This document shows, one piece after another, positions 8,186 to 20,824 of a stretch of 60,720 nt of DNA (positions are counted from its first letter, which is position 1; each line of letters opens with the position of its first letter). Origin of the DNA: Pontibacillus litoralis JSM 072002 (GTDB lineage: Bacteria; Bacillota; Bacilli; Bacillales; BH030062); assembly GCF_000775615.1 (NCBI RefSeq), contig NZ_AVPG01000019.1:1-60720 (forward strand), given 5' to 3'. The notes below the pieces were generated by a model. The model was not told the DNA's origin. It saw only the letters and a list, made by a program, of their open reading frames with translations, and searched no databases. Position numbers and translations under genes: made by a program.

Positions 8186-8214
8186 TGAAAAGCCTTTAAT
8201 GACGGGCTTTAAAA
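8186..8214 (-). terminator. probable terminator of the suf operon
   Basis: AAAGCC / GGCTTT form a short stem with a 10-base loop just past the sufB stop, followed by TTTT on the minus strand. Confidence 0.5.
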
Positions 8215-9612
8215 TCATCCAATACTACCTTCCATCTCGAACTTGATTAGACGGTTCATTTCTACTGCATATTCCATTGGTAGTTCTTTCGTAAATGGCT
8301 CGATGAAGCCCATTACGATCATTTCTGTTGCTTCTTCTTCTGAAAGACCACGGCTCATAAGGTAGAATAACTGCTCTTCTGATACTTTCGATACTTTTGC
8401 TTCATGCTCAAGAGAGATATTCTCGTTCATGATTTCGTTGTAAGGAATCGTATCTGATTTTGATTTGTTATCCATAATTAACGTATCACACTCGATGTTA
8501 GAGCGAGCGCCATCTGCTTTGCGTCCAAACTGCACAATACCACGATACGTTACGTTACCGCCTTGCTTAGAAATCGATTTAGAAACGATTGTAGAAGACG
8601 TGTTAGGTGCTAGGTGAATCATTTTAGAACCTGCATCTTGGTGTTGTCCTTTACCTGCAATCGCGATGGAAAGTGTCATACCACGCGCACCTTCACCTGC
8701 AAGAATAACAGCTGGATATTTCATCGTTAGCTTAGAACCAATGTTGCCATCAATCCATTCCATTGTTCCGCCAGCTTCTGCTTTGGCACGCTTTGTAACT
8801 AGGTTATATACGTTGTTAGCCCAGTTTTGAATGGTAGTATAACGGCAATATGCGTTCTTCTTCACGATGATTTCTACTACAGCACTGTGTAAAGAGTTTG
8901 TCGTGTAGACTGGTGCTGTACAACCTTCTACATAGTGTACAGACGCATCATCATCTACAATAATTAACGTACGTTCAAATTGACCCATATTCTCTGAGTT
9001 AATACGGAAGTACGCTTGAAGAGGTGTATCAACCTTCACACCTTTAGGAACGTAAATGAAGCTACCACCAGACCATACTGCAGAATTTAACGCTGCGAAC
9101 TTGTTATCTGATGGAGGTATGATCTTTCCAAAATACTCACGGAAGATATCCTCATTTTCTTTCAATGCAGTATCTGTATCTTTAAACACAATACCTTGTT
9201 CTTCTAAATCTTCTTTCATGTTGTGATACACAACTTCTGATTCATATTGTGCGGATACACCTGCAAGATATTTCTGTTCTGCTTCAGGAATACCTAACTT
9301 ATCAAATGTTTGCTTGATTTCATCTGGTACTTCATCCCAAGAACGCTCTGATTTCTCCGAAGGCTTAACGTAGTACGTAATTTCGTCAAAATCTAGTTCA
9401 TTTAAGTCGCCACCCCATTGCGGCATTGGCATTTTGTAAAACTGTTGAAGAGACTTCAGGCGGAAATCTAACATCCATTGTGGTTCGTCTTTCTGCTTAG
9501 AAATCTCACGTACGATTGCTTCCGTTAAACCACGTTCTGTACGGAAGATCGAAACGTCCTTGTCACTAAAGCCATATTTATATTCACCAATTTGTGGTTC
9601 TTTTTTCGCCAT
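8215..9612 (-). CDS. sufB: Fe-S cluster assembly scaffold SufB
   Basis: The 465-residue product is full length and matches the SufB family, with [45 protein letters not shown] and a C-terminal [16 protein letters not shown]. SufB forms the SufBC2D scaffold on which Fe-S clusters are built from sulfur delivered by SufS and SufU. It is the last gene of sufC-sufD-sufS-sufU-sufB, in the Bacillus order. An AGGAGG ribosome site precedes the ATG. Confidence 0.97.
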   Translation of the reverse strand: MAKKEPQIGEYKYGFSDKDVSIFRTERGLTEAIVREISKQKDEPQWMLDFRLKSLQQFYKMPMPQWGGDLNELDFDEITYYVKPSEKSERSWDEVPDEIKQTFDKLGIPEAEQKYLAGVSAQYESEVVYHNMKEDLEEQGIVFKDTDTALKENEDIFREYFGKIIPPSDNKFAALNSAVWSGGSFIYVPKGVKVDTPLQAYFRINSENMGQFERTLIIVDDDASVHYVEGCTAPVYTTNSLHSAVVEIIVKKNAYCRYTTIQNWANNVYNLVTKRAKAEAGGTMEWIDGNIGSKLTMKYPAVILAGEGARGMTLSIAIAGKGQHQDAGSKMIHLAPNTSSTIVSKSISKQGGNVTYRGIVQFGRKADGARSNIECDTLIMDNKSKSDTIPYNEIMNENISLEHEAKVSKVSEEQLFYLMSRGLSEEEATEMIVMGFIEPFTKELPMEYAVEMNRLIKFEMEGSIG

Positions 9613-9652
9613 CCTACAAAACCTCCTTTAGGTAATAATTACAGAGTATTTC

Positions 9653-12610
<2,958 letters not shown>

Positions 12611-12628
12611 GATATTCCTCCTAACTGA

Positions 12629-13408
12629 TTACGCTTCTACCGTTTCATCTTCAATGCCTAGTTCTTGCTTAATCCAATCGTAACCTTCAGCTTCTAAGCG
12701 TTGAGCTAATTCAGGTCCGCCAGACTTCACAACGCGACCTTGCATCATTACATGTACTTTATCTGGAGTGATGTAGTCTAGCAAGCGTTGATAGTGTGTA
12801 ATAATTAAGCAACCAAATGCTTCACTACGCATTTTGTTAATTCCTTTTGATACTACTTTAAGGGCATCAATATCTAATCCAGAATCAATTTCATCTAGAA
12901 TTGCTATTTCAGGCTTCAGCATCATTAGTTGAAGAATTTCGTTACGTTTTTTCTCACCGCCTGAGAATCCTTCATTAAGGTAACGCTGTGCCATGTTTTT
13001 ATCCATTTCTAAATAGTCCATATTGGCGTCCATTTCTTTAATGAACTTCATTAGATTAATTTCGTCGCCTTCTTCACGTCTTGCATTAATAGAAGAACGC
13101 AAGAAATCAGAATTCGTTACGCCTGAGATTTCACTAGGATATTGCATAGCTAAAAATAGACCAGCTTGTGCACGCTCATCTACTTCCATTTCAAGCACGT
13201 CTTCCCCATCTAGTGTAATACTTCCACCAGTGATTTCATATTTAGGGTGTCCCATAATGGCTGAAGCCAACGTTGATTTTCCTGTACCGTTCGGCCCCAT
13301 TACTGCATGGAACTCTCCTCCATTTATCGTCAAGTTAACACCTTTTAAGATTTCTTTCCCTTCGATTTCCACATGAAGATCTTTGATTTCTAGAGTTGAT
13401 CCTGCCAT
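12629..13408 (-). CDS. sufC: Fe-S assembly ATPase SufC
   Basis: The 259-residue ABC-type ATPase has Walker [10 protein letters not shown], signature GFSGGEKKR, Walker [14 protein letters not shown] and H-loop ITHYQR. SufC drives conformational change in the SufBCD scaffold. I chose the ATG at 13408 ([11 protein letters not shown]) because GGAGG lies 6-7 bases upstream. An in-frame upstream start would add 27 atypical residues. It is the first gene of the suf operon. Confidence 0.96.
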   Translation of the reverse strand: MAGSTLEIKDLHVEIEGKEILKGVNLTINGGEFHAVMGPNGTGKSTLASAIMGHPKYEITGGSITLDGEDVLEMEVDERAQAGLFLAMQYPSEISGVTNSDFLRSSINARREEGDEINLMKFIKEMDANMDYLEMDKNMAQRYLNEGFSGGEKKRNEILQLMMLKPEIAILDEIDSGLDIDALKVVSKGINKMRSEAFGCLIITHYQRLLDYITPDKVHVMMQGRVVKSGGPELAQRLEAEGYDWIKQELGIEDETVEA

Positions 13409-13754
13409 GTCAATACCTCCAATATAATTTCTTTCTAACTTACTACACGTTAAAGCATCGTGTTCCATTCTCAATCTATTATCAATCACAATCTTATATC
13501 AAATTAAAATTATTATCAACTGTTTTCCCTTTCAATTATAAGATTGTTACTTCATTTGACAATTTTTAATGATTAAGGATGTTCAACACATTATTTTCTA
13601 CACTATTTTTATAAAATTTTCTTTTATTCTATGATAACAAAGATAAAGTCAAATGAACAACTTGTGAATTCCTTTCTCAAATAATCAATAGTTATTGAAA
13701 AGATAAATGCTATATAATTCCTTTTTACGAACTATGTAATCATTCTATTCCACA
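13409..13754. other. suf leader and promoter region, no gene seen
   Basis: About 345 AT-rich bases upstream of sufC hold no convincing ORF. They should contain the suf promoter, but I cannot single out a -35/-10 pair with confidence. Confidence 0.4.
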
Positions 13755-13786
13755 AAACGCAGACGACTAATGAGCCGTCTGCGTTT
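13755..13786 (-). terminator. stem-loop after the small ORF at 13804
   Basis: A perfect 11-bp stem AAACGCAGACG / CGTCTGCGTTT with a 10-base loop is followed by TTTT on the minus strand. It lies between the 58-residue ORF and the suf leader. Confidence 0.6.
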
Positions 13787-13803
13787 GCAAATGTACTATG
13801 AGA

Positions 13804-13980
13804 TTAACGGTGTAATTGCCGATCTATTTCGGAAACAATACGATTACTTTGCTCAAATTCAACGTGACGCCGTTGTTCGACCTTTAACCTTTGATCTAAA
13901 CATCGACTATACTCTTCATAACCAATTCCGTGCGATTGTTGCATCGCCTTCTCCATCTCACTCGTGTAATTTAAATTCAA
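13804..13980 (-). CDS. small charged hypothetical protein, 58 aa
   Basis: The frame starts TTG (GGTGA ribosome-site-like sequence 4 bases before) and encodes an amphipathic, highly charged helix: EKAMQQSHGIGYEEYSRCL, then a Lys/Arg/Glu/Gln-rich tail. An in-frame ATG at 13944 gives 46 residues. No family is recognised. The charge pattern looks coding, and the ORF is followed by a good stem-loop. The start remains uncertain. Confidence 0.4.
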   Translation of the reverse strand: MNLNYTSEMEKAMQQSHGIGYEEYSRCLDQRLKVEQRRHVEFEQSNRIVSEIDRQLHR

Positions 13981-14203
13981 CTGTTCACCAATAGTGAATC
14001 CTTCCCTTCAAAGAGTTTGAATTTTCTTACATAACATAGTGTAACACGAGAAGACTTGTACAAACAAAAGCCATTTAAACGTGTATGAAGCGTTGAAGAC
14101 TTATTCTAATCGTACTCATCGCATTACGTACACTCCATAATAAAATAATCCTTTATCCTTACATTTTCTAACGTATATTCAGTATTTGCCGATAAAGGTA
14201 CGA

Positions 14204-14560
14204 TTATTGTAACTGTCTCATACTTTCCTGAATAAGAGTAACGGCTTGGCTCAAAGCAGCTCCGCCTCCAAATGCTGCCGCTACACCACAAGCTTCCATC
14301 ACTTCTTCTTCTGTTGCTCCTTGATCTAAGCAACCTTTCGTATGATAAATCATGCAATATTCATCTTGTGCTACAATGCTGATGCCTAAAGCAATTAATT
14401 GTTTCTCCTTTTGTGTTAACTTCCCTTCTGTAAAGCACACTTCAGTGAATTGATGAAAATGATGAGCCACATCCGGCATATGCTTCTCAAACACCCCCAT
14501 CCCATGCTTATAATGAAGTAAAGCTTCTTTGGCTTCATTAGTTTGATGATTGTTTTCCAC
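14204..14560 (-). CDS. yurZ: carboxymuconolactone decarboxylase/AhpD-like protein YurZ
   Basis: The 118-residue helical protein belongs to the CMD/AhpD-like group, with KLTQKEKQLIALGISI and GCLDQGATEEEVMEACGVA. The usual AhpD CxxC pair is reduced to single cysteines (EYCMIYHTKGC), so disulfide reductase activity is doubtful. I chose the GTG at 14560 because GGAGGG lies 7 bases before it. Upstream starts at 14575 and 14644 read through that site. B. subtilis has yurZ in the same place between suf and met genes. Confidence 0.8.
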   Translation of the reverse strand: MENNHQTNEAKEALLHYKHGMGVFEKHMPDVAHHFHQFTEVCFTEGKLTQKEKQLIALGISIVAQDEYCMIYHTKGCLDQGATEEEVMEACGVAAAFGGGAALSQAVTLIQESMRQLQ

Positions 14561-14644
14561 AATTAATCCCTCCATTAAAGTAACTTCCACACGTAGTATG
14601 ACCAGTGTGTTACGTTCTATCCATAGAGGGATTAAGATCTTCAT

Positions 14645-15469
14645 CTATTTTACCGGAACAATTGCACCATTATACTCTTGTTCAATAAAGGTCGTCATTT
14701 CTTCTGATTGCAGTACTTCTAAAACGGTTAGAATTGCTGCGTTCTCCTTTTGCTCACTTGTCGTTACTAAAATGTTCGAGTAAGGAGACTCGCCACCTTC
14801 TATAAACAAAGCATCCTTCGCTGGAATTAACCCACCTTCAATAGCGTAATTCGTATTAATTGCAACGAGTGCATCTTCTTCTCGTTCATACGTCTGAGGT
14901 AAAAAGCCAGGATCTACATCAGCTGAAAATTCCAAGTTTTTTGGGTTATCTTTAATGTCTTCCACTGTTGCATTTTGTTTATCGATTCCATCTTTTAACG
15001 TAATGATTCCTTGTGTCTCAAATAAAGAAAGAACGCGACCATGGTCTGCAACGGAGCGACTCATAATAACTTCCGTCCCTGCTGGTATATCATCGATCGT
15101 TGTAATACTTTTTGAATAAACCCCCATCGGCTCAATATGAACAGGACCTACATTAACAAAATCATAGCCGAATTCTTTTTTCTGATCTTCTAAATAAGGA
15201 ATATGCTGATAAAAGTTCGCATCAATTGTACCATTATCTAAATCTTTGTTGGGCAAGACATAATCTTGATATGTTTCAATCTTTACCTCTATCCCCTTTT
15301 CTTCGAGAATAGGCTTCGCTTCTTCTAATATTTCAGCATGAGGTACACTTGTCGCTCCTAACGTGATGGTAGTTGTATCACCTCCAGATGCTTCCTCATT
15401 AGATGTTCCACAAGCAGCTAATAATCCAATAAATAATGTACTTATTATAAGTAGTAGTGTTCTTTTCAT
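14645..15469 (-). CDS. metQ: methionine ABC transporter substrate-binding lipoprotein MetQ
   Basis: The 274-residue lipoprotein has a signal peptide ending in lipobox LAAC (Cys about 20) and NlpA/MetQ-family blocks: TLGATSVPHAEILE, NFYQHIPYL and INTNYAIEGGL. It captures methionine outside the membrane for MetN-MetI. It is the last gene of metN-metI-metQ and is controlled by the S-box leader upstream. Confidence 0.93.
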   Translation of the reverse strand: MKRTLLLIISTLFIGLLAACGTSNEEASGGDTTTITLGATSVPHAEILEEAKPILEEKGIEVKIETYQDYVLPNKDLDNGTIDANFYQHIPYLEDQKKEFGYDFVNVGPVHIEPMGVYSKSITTIDDIPAGTEVIMSRSVADHGRVLSLFETQGIITLKDGIDKQNATVEDIKDNPKNLEFSADVDPGFLPQTYEREEDALVAINTNYAIEGGLIPAKDALFIEGGESPYSNILVTTSEQKENAAILTVLEVLQSEEMTTFIEQEYNGAIVPVK

Positions 15470-15486
15470 TTGTATATTCCCCTTCC

Positions 15487-16155
15487 TTATCGTTTATCTA
15501 ATTTCTTAGACGTTATATCGCCAATCATTTGAAATAAAAATACGATTAACACAACGAGAACCGTACTTACTAATACAACGTCAAAATCCCATCGCTGAAA
15601 CCCTTTTAAGTATGCTAAATCCCCTAATCCACCAGCTCCTATAACACCAGCCATCGCCGTATAGCCAACTAACGCAATGGCAGTAACTGTGATTCCTGAT
15701 ATTAAAGCTGGCATAGATTCTGGCAGCAATACTTTAAATATAATGGTAGACGTCTTTGCCCCCATGCCTTTGGCAGCTTCAATAACCCCTTTATCCACCT
15801 CCTTCAAAGCAATTTCAACCATTCTTCCATAAAACGGGGATGCTCCAATAATAAGAGCAGGTAACGCCGCATTAGGACCTCTCACCGTACCGACGATGAA
15901 ATCGGTAAATGGAGATAATAACAAAATTAAAATAATGAACGGTATGGCACGAAAGACATTAACAAAACTAGCTACAACCACATATATTGCCCGATTCTCC
16001 CATAGGCCACCTTTAGCCGTTACAAAAAGCAATAACCCTAACACAATGCCAAAAATAAATGTTCCTATTACCGAAATGCCTGTCATATAAATTGTTTCTT
16101 TCGTCGCTTCTACTAAATCTGCAACTTGAACATTTGGAAAAAGATTATGAAGCAT
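15487..16155 (-). CDS. metI: methionine ABC transporter permease MetI/MetP
   Basis: The 222-residue membrane protein has five or so helices and the inner-membrane permease signature EAAKGMGAKTSTIIFKVLLP, which contacts the ATPase. It overlaps the metN end by 11 bases and precedes metQ by 17 bases. The gene is called metP in B. subtilis. Confidence 0.93.
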   Translation of the reverse strand: MLHNLFPNVQVADLVEATKETIYMTGISVIGTFIFGIVLGLLLFVTAKGGLWENRAIYVVVASFVNVFRAIPFIILILLLSPFTDFIVGTVRGPNAALPALIIGASPFYGRMVEIALKEVDKGVIEAAKGMGAKTSTIIFKVLLPESMPALISGITVTAIALVGYTAMAGVIGAGGLGDLAYLKGFQRWDFDVVLVSTVLVVLIVFLFQMIGDITSKKLDKR

Positions 16156-17170
16156 TTGGATTCACCTCTACTTCTACTGATGTTGATTGTAAATACTGAA
16201 TAGCTGCTGCGATTGCTTCTTTCTCCCCAGTTAAATAAACAATTAATGCGCCATATGGTCCTTTTTGTGTTTGAGTAATCTGACCTTGTAAAATATTAAT
16301 GTCGATTGGATAACGTTTAGCTACTTCACTAATAACTGCTTGACTTGTTTTTTCTCCTATGAAATGAAGCTTATAAAGTTGATCTGTTTCATATTCTCCA
16401 ACAATCGACTGCCAGCTTTCGTCTTGTTGATTGCCCATAATTTGCTGCACAAATCGCTTCGTAACACGTTGCTTAGGATTACGAAAGACATCTAATACCT
16501 CTCCTTCTTCCACTACACGTCCTGCTTCCATCACTGCTACTCGATTACATATCTTTCGAATGACGTGCATTTCATGAGTAATCAGAATAATCGTTAACCC
16601 TAGTTGCTTATTAATATCCCTTAACAATTGTAAGATTGAATCCGTCGTTTCCGGGTCTAATGCTGAGGTAGCTTCATCACACAATAACACGTTCGGATTA
16701 TTCGCTAACGCCCTTGCAATGCCGACTCGTTGCTTCTGCCCACCACTTAATTGAGATGGATATGCATCTTCTTTTCCTATTAATCCGACTAATTCAATTA
16801 ATTCCTTCACTCGCTGCTGTCGCTTATGTTTAGGGATGCGAGCTATCTCTAATGGAAAAGCAATGTTATCCGCTACTGTTCTAGACCAAAGCACGTTGAA
16901 ATGTTGATACACCATCCCTATTTGTTGCCTCGCTTGACGTAACCCTTTTGCTTTTAATTGATTGATGTCTTTACCATCTATTTTTATCTCCCCGCTTGTT
17001 GCATCTTCAAGTCGATTCAACAACCGAATAAAGGTACTTTTCCCAGCACCACTATAACCAATAACACCGTAAATATCCCCTTTATTAATCGTTAGACTAA
17101 CTTGATCTACTGCACGAATGTCCTTCCCTTTCAGATTAAAGACCTTACTCACATTCTGAATCGAAATCAC
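16145..17170 (-). CDS. metN: methionine ABC transporter ATPase MetN
   Basis: The 341-residue ATPase has Walker A GYSGAGKST, signature LSGGQKQRVGIARAL, Walker B VLLCDEATSALD and H-loop ITHEM. An NIL-type regulatory domain at about 265-341 senses methionine in this family. It is the first gene of the operon and lies directly after the SAM riboswitch. Confidence 0.95.
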   Translation of the reverse strand: MISIQNVSKVFNLKGKDIRAVDQVSLTINKGDIYGVIGYSGAGKSTFIRLLNRLEDATSGEIKIDGKDINQLKAKGLRQARQQIGMVYQHFNVLWSRTVADNIAFPLEIARIPKHKRQQRVKELIELVGLIGKEDAYPSQLSGGQKQRVGIARALANNPNVLLCDEATSALDPETTDSILQLLRDINKQLGLTIILITHEMHVIRKICNRVAVMEAGRVVEEGEVLDVFRNPKQRVTKRFVQQIMGNQQDESWQSIVGEYETDQLYKLHFIGEKTSQAVISEVAKRYPIDINILQGQITQTQKGPYGALIVYLTGEKEAIAAAIQYLQSTSVEVEVNPNAS

Positions 17171-17283
17171 GACGCATTACCCCTTTAATAGTAATCTTAT
17201 AGTTATACTTGGTTTATTTTATACTGAATATTCCGAAACCTATTTTCATAACTCGCCAACATTAGCCCGACTTGTTTTAGTAA

Positions 17284-17446
17284 TAAAAAAACCTTCCTGT
17301 CGTAAGAGGACAGAAAGGTTTAAAGATGCCATATCGTCCTCTCATCTATCTAAGTACATTACTTAGCAGGATTTAGCACCTTTCAAACATGGTTTGATGG
17401 TTGCCGGGTTTCATAGGGCCAGTCCCTCCACCGCTCTGGATAAGAG
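17284..17446 (-). ncRNA. SAM-I (S-box) riboswitch with terminator
   Basis: On the minus strand the leader reads CTCTTATCCAGAGCGGTGGA (P1/P2 start), GGGACTGGCCCTATGAAACC and CCGGCAACC, then the P4 helix and GAGAGGA closing P1. A strong terminator AACCTTTCTGTCC / GGACAGGAAGGTT followed by T7 (17284-17320) competes with an antiterminator. When SAM is abundant, transcription of metNIQ stops. All hallmark S-box motifs are present. Confidence 0.95.
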
Positions 17447-17611
17447 TTATATTTCACTATTCATTTGCTGTTTTAAGTATAAAATGATTCTAGCATGAGT
17501 TTGCTCAGTGGTCAAACTGTTTTTTCAAAAATTTGATTTCTTTACGAAGTACGACTAGTCGTGTTACAACATCTTATATGATAGGATGAGAGGAAGAAAG
17601 GAGTAAACACT

Positions 17612-18028
17612 ATGATGCATGCACCAACGTTTAACTTATTTACTACAACAGGAGAAATCGTTCGATTAGAAGATTATTTAGGATGTAATATATTGATCAC
17701 TTTTTGGGCTTCCTGGTGTCCTGACTGTGGAAAAGACCTTCCTAAGAAAGAACAACTATTTCAATCTATCGATAAGAATAACGTCAAAATGTTGACCATC
17801 AATGTCGCAGGACGTGAGCGAGATAAAGCAGATGGGATTGCTTATGCGAACAAATATTTAACCCAGCCAACACTTCTAGATAACGGACGAGAAGTATATG
17901 ATGCTTTTCAATGTAAAGGGGTACCAACAACCGTACTCATTAACAAACGTGGTATCATTGTCGAAAAACTAGACGATCAAGCTACGATGATAGAAATTGT
18001 TGAAAGTATGGGAAAACACCTTCTTTAA
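17612..18028 (+). CDS. TlpA/ResA-like thiol redoxin
   Basis: The 138-residue thioredoxin-fold protein has the active site WASWCPDCGKD (CPDC, about residues 33-36) and cis-Pro in GVPTTVLIN. It lacks a signal peptide or N-terminal helix, so it is probably cytosolic, unlike membrane-tethered ResA. AGAAAGGAG lies 7 bases before the first ATG. It is a single gene converging on the yusD-like gene, with a 4-base 3' overlap. Confidence 0.8.
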   Translation: MMHAPTFNLFTTTGEIVRLEDYLGCNILITFWASWCPDCGKDLPKKEQLFQSIDKNNVKMLTINVAGRERDKADGIAYANKYLTQPTLLDNGREVYDAFQCKGVPTTVLINKRGIIVEKLDDQATMIEIVESMGKHLL

Positions 18029-18348
18029 GCAGCTAACCGGAACACCGCCTCAACAAAAAGCAAATCCTTGTAACGACCTTGCCTGCGTATAACGCTATCA
18101 GGGAAAGCTAAAAGCAAATGATTCCCATCCCATAGTTCCTCTAATAAACTAGGTTCAGCTTCGATTGTTACATGTACGGTTTGATACTGCTCCGTATTAA
18201 TATGGCATTTCCCTTGATCGATATGAACAAAGGCCACTCCCTCTTGATGACGAAAATGAATGACAATCGATTTCCCACTCAGAAGAGGGACTAAATCCTT
18301 TCTTTGTTCAAGACGATCCTTCCAACAAAATAAAGATTGGAGATTCAA
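18025..18348 (-). CDS. small SCP2-like protein, YusD-like
   Basis: The 107-residue product has the alternating beta pattern of SCP2-type domains: SIVIHFRHQEGVAFVHI, HVTIEAEPSLLEELWDGN and FPDSVIRRQGRYKDLL. Position and length suggest B. subtilis YusD, but I place this by context more than sequence. Function is unknown. Confidence 0.6.
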   Translation of the reverse strand: MNLQSLFCWKDRLEQRKDLVPLLSGKSIVIHFRHQEGVAFVHIDQGKCHINTEQYQTVHVTIEAEPSLLEELWDGNHLLLAFPDSVIRRQGRYKDLLFVEAVFRLAA

Positions 18349-18837
18349 CTCAAGACCCCCTTCACAAAATGCTTATCATACCTTTCTTCATCATGCACCA
18401 TACTTCCTCTTAAAAAATTTTAGAGGTTTTGCCGAATCATGCCGTCATTTATTTCCCGCGCAATAATAATGATATCCAGGTTTCATTGATTTTCACTATA
18501 TGCACATTCCGCTTTCATAACCACTGATTGCACGAAGATAGTCTTCACATAATGATGCGTGACTGAATCAACTTGATGGACCCTCGTTAATATTGAAGTA
18601 TGAGGCAAACCCTTCAACAATCTATAGGCAATTCTCAGGATTTATGGGCAGACTTCCCCCCTTGGTACGATAGACCAGACAAAAGAAGACATAATTAGAC
18701 AAATAAATTAATAAATTTATCTATATAATAACTATGGCCCCCTTGAAATTCAAAAAGATGGTAGCAAATCAATTAATGAACTATCATTTATACGCCCACA
18801 AAATAGATAATCGATAACAACAGGAAGGAGCATAACA
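18349..18837. other. about 490 bases without a recognised gene
   Basis: I see no coding pattern on either strand. The T-rich plus-strand part at 18400-18470 and the A-rich part at 18680-18800 carry no recognisable RNA or repeat. Confidence 0.4.
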
Positions 18838-18880
18838 AAGAGCCATAGAATCGAGAATCTTCCTGTCTTCTATGGCTCAT
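18838..18880 (-). terminator. terminator after yusF-yusE
   Basis: A perfect 11-bp stem GAGCCATAGAA / TTCTATGGCTC overlaps the yusE stop and is followed by TTTG on the minus strand. Confidence 0.6.
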
Positions 18881-19209
18881 TTGATGTCATATTGTTGCAA
18901 TTTATTTTGTATAAATGGAACGGAATGAAATGCGTAAATCTTCTCTTTTACTGAGGGGCCTTTCATAATGAGCAAACACGGTACGCTCTCCACTTGCAAA
19001 GTGTGTAAGAAAGTCTGATGGTAAGGAGCATTTAATTCGTAAAACATCTCCTTTTCATATAGCACTTCTATTGTGTCTAATATTTTTCGAGCTACATGGC
19101 ACGTACCGCAAAATGGGCTATAAATATATACCATGCTATACGTAATTGTGTTGTGCTGTAGTATTTGCAGTGGTTGATCCATCTTCATCATTTCTTTAAT
19201 CACCTTCAT
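18877..19209 (-). CDS. yusE: thioredoxin-like protein YusE
   Basis: The 110-residue thioredoxin-fold protein has the active site SPFCGTCHVAR (CGTC) and cis-Pro block VESVPCLLIMKG. It is probably a cytosolic thiol-disulfide protein with an unknown partner. Its start overlaps the stop of the Toprim gene by one base, so translation is coupled, and gene order matches B. subtilis yusF-yusE. Confidence 0.85.
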   Translation of the reverse strand: MKVIKEMMKMDQPLQILQHNTITYSMVYIYSPFCGTCHVARKILDTIEVLYEKEMFYELNAPYHQTFLHTLQVESVPCLLIMKGPSVKEKIYAFHSVPFIQNKLQQYDIK

Positions 19210-19550
19210 TAAGCTAAAAATAGTGGATTCACAGATATGCGTTTACTTACTAGGGCTGTCGCCAACTCTGGTGCAGGTGTAGCGGCTACTTCTCGATATG
19301 CCTTATCAACATAAATATGTTCAGCATGAGGAAGTTCCATTTGCAATTGTTTTCGTAACTTATGACCTGAATCATCTTCATCGACTAAAATGTAGACTTC
19401 TTTATTATCTAAATCATGTTCCAAAATTAATTCTTCTAATCGTTCAATGCCAAGCGTGCCATTTGTACAAATGATTTCGACTGGTTCATTGATGATTTTC
19501 CTTATTTCCCGTTTATCTGATGTGCCTTCTACAATAATGGTTTTCGTCAT
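19209..19550 (-). CDS. yusF: Toprim-domain protein YusF
   Basis: The 113-residue product is a stand-alone Toprim domain: IIVEGTSDKREI (catalytic Glu) and VYILVDEDDSGHKLRK (DxD). Toprim domains act in primases and M5-type nucleases; the target of this small form is unknown. I chose the ATG at 19550 because AGGTGAT precedes it, instead of the ATG five codons upstream. Confidence 0.85.
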   Translation of the reverse strand: MTKTIIVEGTSDKREIRKIINEPVEIICTNGTLGIERLEELILEHDLDNKEVYILVDEDDSGHKLRKQLQMELPHAEHIYVDKAYREVAATPAPELATALVSKRISVNPLFLA

Positions 19551-19589
19551 ATTATCACCTATCATCAGTGGATATTTAGCTATATATAA

Positions 19590-19622
19590 AGAAATGGCAG
19601 CGGAAATCCCACTGCCACCTCA
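19590..19622 (-). terminator. terminator after the small YusG-position gene
   Basis: GGCAGTGG / CCGCTGCC pair with one G-U, and a T-rich tract ATTTCTTT follows on the minus strand. Confidence 0.5.
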
Positions 19623-19623
19623 T

Positions 19624-19803
19624 TTAACACCAACCATTTTCCTCATCACAATCCACGTATTGATGAACTTCTGGTGGTCCAGATTGATCAGCATCAGTAG
19701 TTTGTTGGAGGATGGAATTGCTTTGAACAATGCTTGTCTGTTCATTATCCTGTATTACTCGATTGGTTTTCTTTTGCTTTGTAAATGAATGATGATTATT
19801 CAT
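19624..19803 (-). CDS. small polar protein at the yusG position, 59 aa
   Basis: The frame starts MNNHHSFTKQKKTNRV and ends CDEENGWC. It is preceded by a strong GGGGTGAT ribosome site, 5 bases before the ATG, and followed by a stem-loop. The product is polar, Gln-rich and soluble. B. subtilis has yusG at this place between yusF and gcvH, but I cannot confirm homology. It is too short to appear in many gene calls. Confidence 0.55.
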   Translation of the reverse strand: MNNHHSFTKQKKTNRVIQDNEQTSIVQSNSILQQTTDADQSGPPEVHQYVDCDEENGWC

Positions 19804-19855
19804 TGTACATCACCCCTTAATTATAGGGTGTCCCAATTAGACCAAGCTATGTTGA

Positions 19856-20239
19856 TTAGTCTTCTTCAATCATCGCTTGGTATTGGTCAGCGGACATAAG
19901 CTCGTCCATTTCAGACTTGTTAGAAAGTTCTACAACAATCATCCAAGCTTTTTCATACGGGGATTCGTTTACAAATTCAGGACTATCATCGAGGTCTTCA
20001 TTTACGCTTACGACCTTACCACTTACAGGAGCGTATAATTCAGAAACTGTTTTAACAGATTCTACACTTCCAAAAGGCTCGTCCGCTTCAATAGTGTCAC
20101 CTACTTCTGGCAATTCAACGAAAACGATATCGCCAAGCTCAGATTGCGCATGATCTGTAATACCAATACGAACTTGCTCTCCTTCAACTTTCACCCATTC
20201 ATGTTCTTCTGAGTAATATAATTCTTTTGGTAAACTCAT
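19856..20239 (-). CDS. gcvH: glycine cleavage system H protein
   Basis: The 127-residue lipoyl carrier has the lipoyl-lysine Lys63 in [15 protein letters not shown] and the N-terminal [13 protein letters not shown]. It shuttles the aminomethyl group in glycine cleavage and, in Bacillus, also relays octanoyl groups for lipoate synthesis. The ATG at 20239 has GGAGGG 5 bases upstream. The rest of the gcv system is not in the window, as in B. subtilis. Confidence 0.95.
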   Translation of the reverse strand: MSLPKELYYSEEHEWVKVEGEQVRIGITDHAQSELGDIVFVELPEVGDTIEADEPFGSVESVKTVSELYAPVSGKVVSVNEDLDDSPEFVNESPYEKAWMIVVELSNKSEMDELMSADQYQAMIEED

Positions 20240-20311
20240 TTTTATCCCTCCATTTAAACTGTACATACTTAATGTATTAAACATAGCTGTAAAAGCCAAA
20301 TGTTTCGCTCA

Positions 20312-20668
20312 TTATTTCCAAATATCAGCAAATGTTGCTTCTTTAAATCCGACCGTTACCTTGTTGCCATCTGTGACAATTGGGCGTTTAATCAACATGC
20401 CGTCAGAAGAAAGCCACGTTACCATTTGTTCTAGCGTAGCATCCTTTACCTTATCTTTCATACCTAATTCGCGGTATTTCTTCCCACTCGTATTAAAGAA
20501 TTTCTTCGGCTCTAAGCCACTGTTTTCAATAAGTGTCAGCAATTCTTCTTTCGTTGGCGGGTTTTCTACAATATGTATCGCTTCATAAGAAACATGTTGA
20601 TCCTCTAGCCATTTCTTTGCCTTTTTGCATGTTCCACATTGAGGGTACCAATAAAAAGTTAATGTCAT
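20312..20668 (-). CDS. yusI: ArsC/Spx-family protein YusI
   Basis: The 118-residue protein of the ArsC/Spx fold has the redox CGTC in WYPQCGTCKKAKKWL and the conserved RPIVTDG loop with GFKEA. Spx-like regulators bind RNA polymerase; YusI's role is not established. The ATG at 20668 is preceded by GGAGGG. It is transcribed with gcvH downstream. Confidence 0.88.
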   Translation of the reverse strand: MTLTFYWYPQCGTCKKAKKWLEDQHVSYEAIHIVENPPTKEELLTLIENSGLEPKKFFNTSGKKYRELGMKDKVKDATLEQMVTWLSSDGMLIKRPIVTDGNKVTVGFKEATFADIWK

Positions 20669-20780
20669 GAATATCCCTCCTTCTTTCATTAATGGTCTAT
20701 ATTTTAACACATGATACATTTATGTCCTAATGATACAATGGATCGCCGAAATAAGAAAGGGAAAAACACCAAATTAAAGT

Positions 20781-20818
20781 AAAGGAGGAGCTCTATTGTG
20801 AACGAGCTCCTCCTTGCT
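20781..20818. terminator. strong terminator after the fad operon
   Basis: A perfect 12-bp stem AAGGAGGAGCTC / GAGCTCCTCCTT with a 10-base loop lies right after the fadE stop. Confidence 0.75.
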
Positions 20819-20824
20819 TATTCC

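Noticed and set aside
13770-13994. Plus-strand 74-residue ORF
   Set aside because: It has no ribosome site and mirrors the better minus-strand small ORF at 13804-13980.
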